Assembly (NCBI GenBank): GCA_034440635.1
Contig: JAOTON010000465.1
Span: forward strand, 186,001-250,000
From: Lepas anatifera
Taxonomy: Eukaryota; Arthropoda; Thecostraca; Lepadidae
Direction of reading: 5' to 3'
DNA: 64,000 bases
Positions 10,094-21,880 of the stretch are shown piece by piece; the first letter of the stretch is position 1, and every line of letters starts with the position of its first letter. The notes under the pieces were generated by a model. That model was not told the origin of the DNA, made no database searches, and was given only the letters and a program-made list of their open reading frames with translations. Made by a program: the position numbers and the translations under genes.

Positions 10094-12399
10094 CATCCCG
10101 AGGCTTAGGGTAGCTATGACTACTTTTGCTTTCATTCATTGGTGTTGCCAGTTGCTAGCCTTTCATGCCCGTGTCCTAACATTGCCCCCAAAGCTTCCAG
10201 CAGGCGTAGAAAGTAGGTGGCCTTCACTGTGGACGTAATATTGGACCGAAAATGATTTGAAGCATGTACGGTTGGCACGTTAATATGAATACGCCGGCAG
10301 ACAATAGGTCCCCCCTCGACCCAGATACCGTTATCCCCGTTAAAACTAGTACGCAGGTAAATTGTTGAACAAAATAGCACTAGGTCGGCACCAGACCCAG
10401 CAGTGGTATGGTTTCCGTTCTCTAATATGCCGTAACATGAAGCAAGTGACCCAAATAGTTTTTTCCGTTTAAATATTTTATAGCACGAAATCATGTTTCA
10501 CACTCACTTAGTGTACCAGTATTACATTGAAAAATATATGATGCTTATCTATCATGGCATCTACACCGTGTAACAGAGCTGCTGAAAGTAGCCGTGTGCA
10601 GCGCAGCTGTGGTGGGGCGAGCCGCCGGGGCCGCTGCCGGCGGCCGCTTACGATACTAAAGTACCCGGAGAAACGAGGACGTCTACTGTTCGTAGCGCGA
10701 ACGTCCGCCGGCCGGACCCGGCAGCGCCACCACCGCCAGCCGCCAGCGATCAGATGCAGCAGTAAATACACCGTCACAATTCGTTCCAGCTACTTGTTAC
10801 ATTGATTAACACCATTTATGTCGAGAATGAAACACACTCTTACTGTACCTTCGGCAGTCTGCACGACAAAATGCCTGGCATCCGGCATGTTCAACACACG
10901 AAGAACCTAAACTTGAATATTTGTTAAGTTTGTCTGGTAGAATACTACACACAGAGAATTTTTAGTACCCTCTGTACTACTTGAACTCTTTTTTATAACT
11001 CAGTAGCCTGGGGCTGCTAAGCTAAGTCTTAATCCGGGAGTGAAATCTGACACACCAAATAAAGTGATTCACCAAAGTACATTTTACAGTGTCAATGTAT
11101 TTGTCATGTTTTTCACTCTCCAATCGATACTGCATGGACTCCATGGCTATATTAGATTAGAGTACTAACAACATGCAAGCAAGAGGTAAGATAACCGTCA
11201 CATTAGATCAGTACCCTGGTGGCTCTTTATCCAGTACCTAATTGGAAAAATGAGAGTTTCCTAACACCAGGTGGTACTACATCTAACATCCAAGTTGGTG
11301 TAAGTAACCCCTGATCAAAATTTTGGGTACTTAATCTAGTACCTGTTTTGGAAAAGGAGAGTTCTCTAACACCAAGTGGTACTGCATGGAGCATTCATTC
11401 GATATGTTCAATCCCCTTTGGAATACTTCGCTGTGAAGACAAAAAAATGGCGCCAACTTTAGTGCAATAAAGGTGGTAGGCTACCCTCTATTGAGTTCTT
11501 TCTTTGAACCAAGCGACTTTTTGCATCTTCCAGCGCCATTTTCCTGCAGTGAGTGGCAGACGGAAGCTCAGCCCGTGGAATATTTGGAAAAAGGTGAGAG
11601 TTGGCATCTGTTTTGTGATTGAACAGGGTTAGGTGCATTAGGTACCAGTTATCTCTTGACATCCTTTGTGTATGGCATCTTCATCATTAGACCAGTCAAA
11701 TGATAAACGGCGTAATTGTGTATACAAGCACGTCCATGAAACCTAAACTGAAAACATGGTAATGCTTCAAAGATTATGGTTAGGTAATGCATTTGACTGA
11801 TTTGCCTGCTTCTGGATTGAATGCAAAATCTGAAGCCCACGTAACTTCCATTAATGAGTTTTTAAAGGTCTACATAGAGAAACCATTTCTAGGTAGGTGC
11901 TCGGTAACTATAAATAATGTCGAAACTCCAACAATATTTAAAACTTCCTACGGGGCAGCGATGAGGATTCTATTTCTGTAGGGGCATTCTACAATCACCC
12001 AGCATTTGTTATTTTAAGATCACATGCTTCTATTTGGCTTCCTGATTCTAAGAAGGGCGTGTTTATTTAGAAAACAGTTAATAATACAATACAATTATGT
12101 TAAACTGTCAGAGTACCCGTTTTTCTAATTCGAGCACCACCGAATAAAAAATCCCTACCCTTGCTTGTAGCTAGACTCATAAGCGTAGGTACATACGTCC
12201 AAAACATTGGGGATGAAGTTTTATCTTAGAGATATTTATTTTCAGTCAACGCTATTTATCTAATAATTAAAAATAGTTAATATTGGGGACATGGCCCTTT
12301 TAGGCTTCTCTACTCTTACGACTTTAGGTAAACTAGGAAATACCGCTATGTTATCTTTGTGACTCTTGGTATTGTTTTAAATTTGGGCACCCCCAATTA
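10094..12399. other. Intronic, no gene; one imperfect tandem duplication
   Basis: Contains a GC-rich patch at 10590-10750 with open frames but no protein resemblance. It also has a roughly 106 bp imperfect direct duplication (11230-11282 versus 11336-11388, sharing AGTACCT, GAGAGTT, CTAACACCA and GTGGTACT). Otherwise nothing recognised. Confidence 0.5.
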
Positions 12400-12445
12400 T
12401 TAACCCGCGCCCCGGTGGGCCTCCGAATCACCTTCGCCCTGGTGA
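12400..12445 (+). mobile_element. Truncated end of a TTAA-family element
   Basis: TTAACCCGCGCCCCGGTGGG plus the CACCTTCGCCCTGGTG motif, the characteristic left end of these families. The rest of an element does not follow. Confidence 0.5.
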
Positions 12446-12459
12446 TTATGGGGGTTTAT

Positions 12460-12840
12460 GTTACAGGGGGGCAGAGCTGGTCTTGAATTTTTCGTAAGGC
12501 CCCAAGAGTTTGTCTAAGGATGCTCTAAAAAGTTATTGGTGGCCGCCAGAACTGGTCTGGGGAGCCTTTAAGAGCTTGTCCCGGAGGGGGGGCGGCAGAG
12601 TTTATTTCGGAGGGCCAAAGGTTGTTTTGGGAGTCCCCAGATTCGGCCTCGGAGTCCTCCAGAGTTGGTCTCGGGGGCCCCAAGGCTTGATCTCGGGGTC
12701 CAAAAGTTTTTCTCGGGCGTGGGGCAAGATTTTTCCTCAAGGGGCCAAACAATTTTTCTCAGGAGGCCCCCCGAATTGGTTTCGAGAGGGGGGGCAAAGT
12801 GCTTATCTCGAGGGCACCCCAGAGATGGTTCCCGTGTCAC
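12460..12840. repeat. Degenerate GC-rich minisatellite
   Basis: Roughly every 30-36 bp a motif close to CCAGAGTTGGTCTCGGGGGC returns, strongly mutated. The open frames across it on both strands come from this periodicity. A similar cluster in the opposite orientation is at 44040-44285. Confidence 0.5.
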
Positions 12841-14662
12841 AAGGAAAATAATAAAGGGATAACACGTTTTTGTAGCTAAATAGACCTTGAAACAAAGCAA
12901 AACATAGGTAAAAACAGCCAATATAAGTCACGTAAAGTCACGTCAGACTTGAGGCTAGGCCTTCTATGGGGTTTATATAGGTTTTGCATCACTGCGTCAG
13001 TTTTGTTTCTTCCAGGTAAGCCCTCTTCTGTCCTCCAGTCAAACACTCCACCCAAAGTACCTTGTCATTTTATACTTAATCAATTGTGGAGGATGCATCT
13101 GTCACTAAATACTTTTATTGGCGTTTTTTCGTCCTCTTGTAAATAAAAATTCTTCTTTGTACCTCTTTGAAAATGAGAAATTCATTCATCGCACCAGTTT
13201 AATCCTGCCGGCTATCGCCTTCGCCGGTCAACGTTTTACTTTTTGCTCGTTGCTATGGCTTTGCCCCGCCCCACCTAGATTAACCGGCTGTATCCGCCCC
13301 TGCAGTGCATGGTCGTTAGTGTTTCCAATACATCCAGTATGATCGAAACTCGCCTGTAGCCCTCACCCGCGGTCATCATCAGATCGTGTTCCGTCCACCC
13401 CACCCCCCCCCCCCAGTAAAAATTTGGTGGTTACATCCTTGACTACTTAGATGTTGGAACCTGATGTGATCCCCTAAAACCCCTCCCCACACCCCAGACA
13501 AATAGCATTGATTGCCATCGACATATCTACTATCATTTTACGTCCCGCAGTATACGAGTGGATACTTCTGCAAATAATTAAACTAATAAACATTGGACTG
13601 CAATGCAAAAAAACACATCACACAACTAAAAGATTAATGTGCCCTTGGAGCAATTTCTGATATTCCTGAGCTTACCACCTACACTGGGATGTGGACATTT
13701 TGTCTACCCTTCAGGAGAAACCACGGATTTGTGGGCACGAGCTTTAATACCAGAGGGGCCTCCAGGTAGAAGGAAGGGTCTGTTCTGGGTATATTAATGC
13801 TGGAGGGCTGAATTATCTATATTAGCGAGTTTGTCGGCGTGACGTTTTTCATGCCAAAATAGGACCTCCTTTAGGTACTCATTACGACCTTTCAAAAATA
13901 TTCCTGCCGAAGGCAAGGCCACCAACTGATCCCACGGTTACCAACGCCGACAGACCCGTTCATATCTTATTTCCCGTTTCCTTTCAGAAATATCCAGACT
14001 ATGTTTCATGTTTGGTGCATGTCGAATGACCCCTCCAATTCGCTGGCAGTTTCGACGCGCGAGGACGGAGAGCGTTCAGTTCCGGAGGGGAGCGAAGGGA
14101 TTCGACGCATCGTGATACGGCCAGATTTGTCACTGACAGGTAGGTAATGAACAATCATATTGACAAAACTGGATTATAAGGGCGTCAGCTACAGATGGAA
14201 ATGCATATTGTCAACAGAACGTGTTGGATAACAATCTCCACTTGAAGGAAACAACAAACATCAGGATCCTATTCGGCACATCTGACTCGGGAACATATTC
14301 AGTTGACCTTTGCTTTCTTTTCTGGCAAGGGATGTCATTATACAACAGTTTGTAGCGCCAATTAAGAAGCAACGCTTAAGACCTTCATCCCGCAGTTTTT
14401 TTGTGTCAGCTTTGGGTTGGCTTCCGGATCTAATGCATAAATTCCTTCGACAACGGCTCAAAAGAGGTTTTTAATGGCTTTGTTGAGGCTACGCATCCAT
14501 TGTGCAGGGGTAGCGAAAGTCTTTTTGAAACCATGTTACGGTAAATGAACTGTATTCGATTGTGACGGATTTAGGCCGCTGAGTACCTTTTTCGAGACAG
14601 CAATAGGATTTTAGATGTGTTTTCGTAGCTTTCGAACGTCATTCGACTATCTTTGTCAGCAA
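12841..14662. other. Intronic; two weak cassette-exon candidates
   Basis: No repeat family recognised apart from poly-C near 13400. Two stretches have acceptor and donor signals with phase-2 entry and phase-2 exit as the Ig1 intron would need: 13715-13765 (51 nt; includes the residues SFNTRG) and 13988-14143 (156 nt; frame open throughout). Neither shows convincing homology. Confidence 0.3.
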
Positions 14663-15500
14663 TTAACACGTGCATTGACGGGGGTGGGCTCTCTCGGGTT
14701 TCTTCGGGGATAGCATAAGAATGGTGGCGCTTGGCATACCTTTTTTCTCATCATTTTTACAACTTGTGTCAAAACTTTAAGGTTAGGTCATCTCAGATCA
14801 GGTCACCAGTACAAGTCAAGTGACCTGACCTCAAAAACGTTTAAGATAGCATAAGTCGGAACAGGGTAAACTTCTCCGATTGAATCTCATATCGGATAAG
14901 TATTGGACCCACAGAGTTCTCTAAAATATGTTCCGATATTTTTGATATCCATGACCTAAGGTCAGGTACGAGCCATGACCTCTCCATTGGAAAAACATGG
15001 AAAAATGGTTTAAGCTGAATAACTTAGCAACGGATGGTGATAGCGCGCTTATTCTAACTTCGTTAGATTTGCCTTGTCTTTGCGGTTCTAATGATATGCA
15101 TTGTTATCTAATTTGAGCTTTACCTGATCTCAGGTCAGGTTAAATCCTTGATTTGACCTAGCAAGGTCATATTGCATATAATTCGATTTTGCATGCTGCG
15201 ACGATTCATATGGTTCAAGTTGTTTTGGTGTCTGTTTACTTGTTCAGATGTAATGACCGAAAACCTTCATTTACATGTCATCCTTATGACGATATGTTTT
15301 GACCTCTACTGACATTAAATCTGACCGGACAAAAAAATGGTCAAAATATTTCCAATAGAGAAGTGAATGGCCTATCCAACGCCGCTTACCGTGTTTCGCT
15401 ACCTAGCGTGGTTCTCGAGATCTTAGGGGGGATGGGTACCCGCCCCCTACCCCCCCGTGAAAGCAAAGGCCGCTAAGACCCCCGTCAATGCGAGTGTTAA
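14663..15500 (-). mobile_element. TTAA-flanked MITE, family E, reverse orientation
   Basis: 838 bp between TTAA 14663-14666 and 15497-15500. The ends TTAACACGTGCATTGACGGG and CCCGTCAATGCGAGTGTTAA are inverted repeats. The interior is the reverse complement of 5260-6116 and 37087-37937, diverged, with the GC hairpin end partly lost. Confidence 0.8.
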
Positions 15501-15682
15501 GAGAACGGCCAACGCTTTCTAAGATAAGTAGACAGGTTTAACATCTATTAAAATTCGCGTTCAGATTAGAATCCTACTTGTTTTACGAGCAAATCTAAGA
15601 TCTTACCATGTGTATGTGTGCGCTTATGTGTATTCATTTGTGATTTTCATTCTCCTTAATTCAATTGCTGATCCAGTTGTTC

Positions 15683-16683
15683 TTAACCCTCGCCTCGGTG
15701 GGGGTATTTGAACAACCCCCTCTGGCTTTTCTGGCGGCACGATAAAACGGCGGCGCGAAGCGCTGCCGTACTTGCCACACTGTATCCTTGATTGATTCTG
15801 AAACTTTCCCCAAAATCTTAAGTTTTGGTCAACTCAGGTCAGGTCACCAGTTCAGGTCAAGTGACCTCACCTCAAAAAATGTTTAAGGTGGCATAAGTAT
15901 GAAATAGGAGAATCTATCCGATTGAAACTTATAACACATAATGGCCCCGCTGAGGTCCAAAAATGTGTCCTGGGATTTTTCATATCGATGACCTAAGGTC
16001 AAGTACGGACCATGACATCACCTTTGGAAATACATGGAAATAACATAAATTGGGCTGTACTTGTGTAGATACAGCTGATACCACCTTCATATTCTCCAAA
16101 TCGTAGTATCCTGGGCCCCTTTCCAGGTTCATATTGCAATTTTTGACCTGCGACTTTTGAGAGGTCATCTGGAGCTACTTAAGCAGTTTTTAGACTTATG
16201 TTAAGAACTTTGCATGACATGATGATACAACTTTTATTCGTATACCATTGCGTTTGGATGCCTCTTGCGACTCGATTGATATGAATGTGGACTATGTTAG
16301 GTCAAAAGTGACTTTGACCTGACATGAGGTCAGGCCATTTCTGTATTTTGACCTAGTGTGGTCATATTATACATCACTCAACTTGCCATGACGAGAGAAA
16401 GTGATTGGTGCCTAAACAATTATTGTAACTCAACTTTGCCGGATGCTAAAGCCCAAAAACTTCATCAAAATGCCAACTTCTTTGACCTGCCATGACCTCA
16501 ATATTGACCTGAGCCAAAAAGTGGCTGAATTGTTTCGTCATGAATTTAGATGCATTGGTATGAGCTATATACCAGCCTTTGCGTTTTTTTTCGCTATTCC
16601 GCATAGAGACCGAGTTCAAGGGAGTGTTCAAACACCCCCACCAGGGCGAAGGTGGCTCGGAGGCCCATCGGGGTGCGGTTTAA
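15683..16683 (+). mobile_element. TTAA-flanked MITE, family F
   Basis: 1001 bp, TTAA at both ends. The left end TTAACCCTCGCCTCGGTGGG is followed by a GC hairpin (about 15753-15772, CGGCGGCGCGAAGCGCTGCC). The right end carries CCAGGGCGAAGGTGG before the terminal repeat. It aligns with 33804-34795. AGGTCA-rich and non-coding. Confidence 0.8.
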
Positions 16684-17289
16684 TAATTACTGTTGAAGAT
16701 AATCACATTGCACACGAAATCCAGCTAGTGCCTCGAAAAAGTTGAGCCATGCATTTTGATCCTTAGAGCTTTGATCCAAATCCATCGATTGGGACCTGCT
16801 GATTTATGGCAGCCCACCTACAGCAGGACACAGGAGAACTGACGTCATTTAAAATGATGAACACGTCAGGGAGGAAACATAATTCCTTGGCTTGTGTGAG
16901 GACATGATGCCAAGGACACATTCTACGGAAAACGACTTAGCAATAGTTTGATACACGATTTTGCATGGTTTCCAGTCCTTTCAAGCCGTATATAAAGAAT
17001 TTCTGCTATTTCTGTTCACAATTCTATGTAACGCCGGCTTCCCGCCCTGCGGAGACCATCAAACAAGGTTGAGGAATCCTGAAACAGAGAACATGATTAC
17101 TGTTCTGCGAGTTGCAACACTCCACCGGCCTAGAAACACTACTCAACAAAGACAGTAAATTCGATATTTTACAATTAACTGGCTGAAGAAGGCGGACTAC
17201 TAGTGGAAGTGACGAAAAAATTCGCTCTTCTTATAAAAAGATATATAACATTTTATCTGCTATGGATGAATGCAAATTCTGCATAACCC
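16684..17289. other. Intronic, no feature recognised
   Basis: Between two TTAA elements. No conserved frame, RNA gene or repeat family seen. Confidence 0.4.
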
Positions 17290-19337
17290 TTAACACGCGC
17301 CCCGTTCGGGTCCCTGGCATGACGCGCCTCGCTGGGGGCGTTTTTGGCTCCCCCTCTGTATCTCATTTCCCAGGAATGCTAAGGGAAAATTACGGAAGGT
17401 GTTCGAAATTTCTTGACGAGACGAAGAGAAATTATGGAAAGCATTTTTATGTCAAGTCAATATTGAGGTCAACATAGGTCAAAGAAGGTTTCATGGGCTT
17501 ACATCAGGGAAGTGTACTTTTCCACATCTAGATATTTACTCAGCAAAGCTAGAACAAATTTTTATGCATCATTGGATTCCTCTCATCGTGGAATATCGAA
17601 TGATTTATAATATGAACTTTCTAGGTCAAATTGTGAAAGTGACCTGACCTTGAGCTAGATTAGGATCACAGGGTGACCTGGTATGGTCATGCTGCATATC
17701 AATCGACTCCCCGTGACAATATAAGCATAATGCAAGCAAAATAAGAGTTTCAACTCAATTCAGTGAGCAGATATTGGCAAAACAATCACTGTATGCTCCT
17801 GTGGCCTGGCATTACCTTTGAGAGGTCAAATGGTCAAAAACTCGACTCTATCGTCAAGATCGTGATAAGAATACACAGTGGGAGGGTTTTTAGCTTTATC
17901 TATCAGGTATTTACTGAAAACGAGCCCTTTCAATTTTTCACCATAGACTTATAATGGGGTGACCAAAACATTGACCCCACCTTAACCCGCGCCCCACCGG
18001 GATCCGGCGCCACCTTCGCCCCACCGGGGCCATCGATGGCCCCCTCTAACTCCGAAAATATGGGGGTTAGCGCAAATCTGCAAAGTGCATTAGAAAGGTC
18101 GCGAGAATTCAGTAAGAAATTAATTCACATGTTAAAGCGCTCAGGCCAATAGTTTGACCTCCAGAGGTCAAGAAAGGTCACGATAGGCTATTTTCACTCA
18201 AATATGCAATGCTTAAGAAAACTAAACATAACTCCTATGCCATTAAAGCTATTAAGATCTGGTTAAGTACATTTGATAGGAAATTGCCTGACCTTTTTCC
18301 GCTATCTGGAACGTAAAGACCTCCCGCCAGTGGTTTGACCTCCAGAGGACACCTCGTGACCTAATATGACCTAAGGTCACGGAAGGTCACAAAGTCATCT
18401 TGCCGTATACCAAATGAAAGCCAGTGACGATACAAACACGATGGTGTTTGTTTCAGTTATTGTCAAAATAACTGACAAAAGTAATTGTCAAAATGTTTGT
18501 TTTGAACCCTGGTGACTTTGGATGACCTTGGAAAAGTCAAAGGGCAAATATGACCCCTGGGATCCGTGAAAGAGTGTCCAAAAAACGCTGTTCTGAGCAG
18601 TCTGAGTATTTGCGATCATTTTTGTGGCTTTTATATCATTAGAGAGTTTTTCCCCACGCTTTTCCAATGGAGAGATCGCCTCGTGACCTGACCTCAGGGC
18701 ACGAAATAGAAAAAATCACGGATATACAAGTTGTAGACCCTGGAAAGGTCATGAAGTGCAGCAAGTTTCAAATCGATCGACTAAGAAATGTAGCTCTTCT
18801 AGAGCTTCAAAGTTGAAGTGAGGTGACCTTGGTTGACCTCGCCTGGTGACCTGACATTGGGTGACCCGGGATAGAAATTGTCAGGAATTGTTGGAAAATG
18901 ATGAGGTGAGAGATAGAGCCCTCAAAAGCGGTGCTGCATTTCGTCGTTTTTCTGCTATTCCGAAAAAAAACATTAGGGGAGGGGCCGTCGATAGCCCCGG
19001 TGGGGGGGCTAAGTCAACAATATAAAAATTCCAAGATGGCAGATTTGTAGACCTTTATGGCGTTATTATATTGTGAAATTTTCAAACTGATAGGTTGGCT
19101 GATGTTCCTTAGGCGCCACTTCAAACTCGTGATTTTAGGTTTTGAGGTCGGGTCACTTGACCTTAGATAGCTCCTTGACTGACATGACCTGACCTAAAAA
19201 ATTTGGTCAGATGCGTAACAATGATCGGGGATAAGTTACTGTAAGTTTTCTTGCTCTGCATTTCTTCGTTTTTTGGGTTATCTGGGGAAACCAGGAGGGG
19301 GTGAATTTCACCCCCCCAACAGCGGGGCTCGTGTTAA
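17290..19337 (+). mobile_element. Family D TTAA MITE split by a family C copy
   Basis: Outer ends TTAACACGCGCCCCGTTCGGG-type (17290) and GCGGGGCTCGTGTTAA (to 19337). Removing the inner element leaves 1017 bp that follows the family D copy at 4248-5263 block for block. The break falls where that copy reads CCCCACCTCAGGTCACC. Confidence 0.8.
17982..19012 (-). mobile_element. Family C TTAA MITE nested in family D copy
   Basis: Begins TTAACCCGCGCCCCACCGG at 17982. It ends ...CCCGGTGGGGGGGCTAA, where the right TTAA has become CTAA (19009-19012). Same family as 35737-36769 and 40132-41166 but inverted. Rich in TGACCTCCAGAGGTCA-type sites. Non-coding. Confidence 0.8.
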
Positions 19338-19594
19338 GGTCACGGTAAGTATCGGCATTTCGAGCGTCTCCAGAAACAATCGTTTTACTGGGATGCAAGT
19401 GCATATTTTGCTATTTTGGCCCAGTGATAGCCACGAAAGATCTGGACTACAACTGTCCCTGGATTCATCATACATACATTTAAAATGTCGATTGTGTTAC
19501 GCCCTAATTGATTGGCCCAAACCTCAATGCCCTACTCTATTGTAACAGATTTGTTGAGTCTGGGTTTGGAGCTGATAAAGACGCCCTCTTGCAG

Positions 19595-19713
19595 GGACCC
19601 TCCGGCCCTGAGGCTGGTCGCTGTCGGACCTCAGGACGAGGCCCTCTACCGCTGTCGGGTTGACTTCAAGCTCAGCCCGACCCGCAACCAGCGGGTGAAC
19701 CTCACAGTCATAG
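19595..19713 (+). CDS. Sidestep-like receptor, Ig1 second-half exon
   Basis: Exon after a ccctcttgcag acceptor, ending at atag/gtcagt. The first base completes a phase-2 codon, matching the phase-2 end of the exon at 6917-7049. It encodes [20 protein letters not shown] and then [23 protein letters not shown]...SPTRN..VNLTVI is the signature F-G strand and exit of Sidestep Ig1, supplying the second disulphide Cys. It ends in phase 1. A direct join to the preceding exon gives an Ig1 of only about 84 residues, lacking the C'-D-E segment usual in the family, so a short phase-2/phase-2 exon is probably missing between them. The exon is GC-rich with codon usage unlike the AT-rich repeats around it. 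Confidence 0.88.
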
Positions 19714-20282
19714 GTCAGTGACCTGCACGGGCGGATTCAGTGCGTGGGCTGCCGGGGCACGGGAAAACCCCCTGCGCCCGGGAGGAGCAGTTTAGAGTTG
19801 GTATAGGCATCATAGCCCGATGACGAACGAAGTAAGCAAAACGGTTTCTATTTTGACAGTTTTTTCCATCTTTGTCGTCTGTTGTTGTTTATCATCGGCA
19901 GGTTACCGGGCGAAGAGTTTTGTTTTGTGAAGGAAACAAAGGAAAGCTCGTCATGATTTATATATACCCCGCTGAACATGTCACGGCATGCGGACCCTAA
20001 ACGCCGCGACGAGATTACAACGCTGTTTCAGAGAAACAGAACAGAGCAGAGCTTCAGCGCAGAGTGGAACTAATTCGGTACGACCCGTTATCAAAAATGA
20101 ACATTGAGTACAATATATGTTTATTGTAGCACATCAGCATATAAACATAAAATAATTCGCATTCCACATCACGACATTCTTTGTATCATACCTAAACATA
20201 ACCATCTCGTACTAAACACTAAAGTAGATTAGGTTAGACAAAATTATTTTGTTTTGACGAAAATCGAATATATTTGCCATTG
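19714..20282. other. Intronic, no feature recognised
   Basis: Follows the Ig1 second-half exon. No repeat or conserved frame seen. Confidence 0.4.
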
Positions 20283-21263
20283 GTAGGGGAGACCGGGGCT
20301 GGTTGCATCACGGGTTGAATGCATCAGGGGCTGTAATTAAAAAAATATTTACTAGATAACAGTTTAAGCGGGCCTACTAGAACCGCGCACGCGCAATGTC
20401 TTTCCGGTGAAGAAACCAGCGAAGGCGGTCAGCCGATACCAGGTGAGGAGGCAAAAACTCACCTGATGAGTTTTTAAAAAACAAAAACATTTTTAGGGTG
20501 AAAATATCTTTTTAGTCTTTTACATTACGTTTTAAATGAAATACAGGATAGCATACACGCTGGTCATAAGCCTGGCAGGTTAAAGCGTGTTTCTCCAGTC
20601 TTCAATTGAGGTAAAGGCTTTTGGCGGGACCTCTTGGCTTGTGCAATATTTGGCGCCACGATTGATTCAGGGCAGGGACGGGGCAAGACGAATCATTTTT
20701 CGCGGGTCAGGTTGAAACATTGTTGCAACCTACCCGGCGCTTAGTTTTGTTTATGGGAAAATTGGATAGTCATAAGGATGTATTATTGCAATAATTATTG
20801 GCATGGGCGTCGAAAGTGGGGGAGGAGCGCGTTACTTTCGAGAAGCAGGTGCTATATCTGTCACCAATGTGACTCTGACTCTGAGTAGGTAAGCTCGGAA
20901 GGGTATCCGATGGGAAACGTGCCTACCAAGAAAACGTGCCTCCGCTGAATGGGAAAGGTGACCACCAATAAAGCGAATCTGACGTTGTATTGTGTTTCTG
21001 TGCACTAATTCCTTACGATGCAAGCTGCCCCGGGGACTGGTGCAACTAACCTCGGCATGGGGGCGGTTTGCATCAGGTGCAGAGCTGATTTCAAAAGTGT
21101 ATTGTGGTAAAATGTGTTTGTTTTTGGGAAAAGATTAACCGTCGTTTGGTGGGGAAAAGAACTATAGTTTGAATGGTGATATCCAATTTTTGATAGATCT
21201 TGTGGATTATTAGCTACGGAGGGAAAAGTGAAAAATGATTCAACCAGCCCCGGTCTCCCCTAC
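20283..21263. mobile_element. TA-flanked inverted-repeat element
   Basis: A perfect 23-bp inverted repeat closes the element: GTAGGGGAGACCGGGGCTGG plus TTG on the left (20283-20305) and its complement at 21241-21263. Each end begins at a TA, which would fit a TA target duplication as in Tc1/mariner-type MITEs. Internal GGTTGCATCA, GTTGCAACC and GGTTTGCATCAGG motifs repeat the end theme. No transposase frame. Confidence 0.7.
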
Positions 21264-21880
21264 GTCTTGTACGATGAGCTCATTTGACCGCCTCCATCCT
21301 TTCGATTAGAACTCCCTGAGACAAATGTATTGGTCAGTCTGCCTGCCGGTAGCATTTAACATCCTTTTCATCACACGGAAAGAAACCCACAGAGGCTCGC
21401 GAACAGCTCCCAAGGCCGAATGACCTGCAAATGAAGTTTATCATGCCAGATGACCTTCTATTTCCCCGACATTGCACAACTTGCTGGATGAACTACGTTA
21501 TTATCGTTGGAGGAAATCGACAGTAAGAGTCTCTTCCAACTTCATCCGATACTTTGTATGCAGATGTCGGTTCATGAAGGTCAGAACTGGAGCATAAAGC
21601 GTTGGCGGTTGAGGTGCTTCAAGTTTTAGGAATTTTTCTTAATATCATAGTATTTTAGTGTTGGTAGGAATTTCTAAAAAAAACTATTCTAGTTCTGTGC
21701 AAGGAAGCCTAGCATCGATCAAAACCGAATATTCCGCCCATATCACTATATTTGTATGCGACCACGATTAAGCAAGATGAGTTCGCATAGGCCATTGGTT
21801 AACGCGAGGGTACCTTCAAACGCCAAGTCTAGAATACAACAGAATACAGCACCAACACAATTACAATGCAGAGTGCTTAT
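21264..21880. other. Intronic, no feature recognised
   Basis: No conserved frame or repeat family seen before the tandem array. Confidence 0.4.

Noticed and set aside
10508..10805. GC-rich patch open on both strands
   Set aside because: Arg/Pro-rich translations in all frames, typical of chance open frames; no promoter evidence.
12510..12851. Gly/Ser/Arg-rich frames of 113-117 codons on both strands
   Set aside because: Products of a degenerate GC-rich minisatellite.
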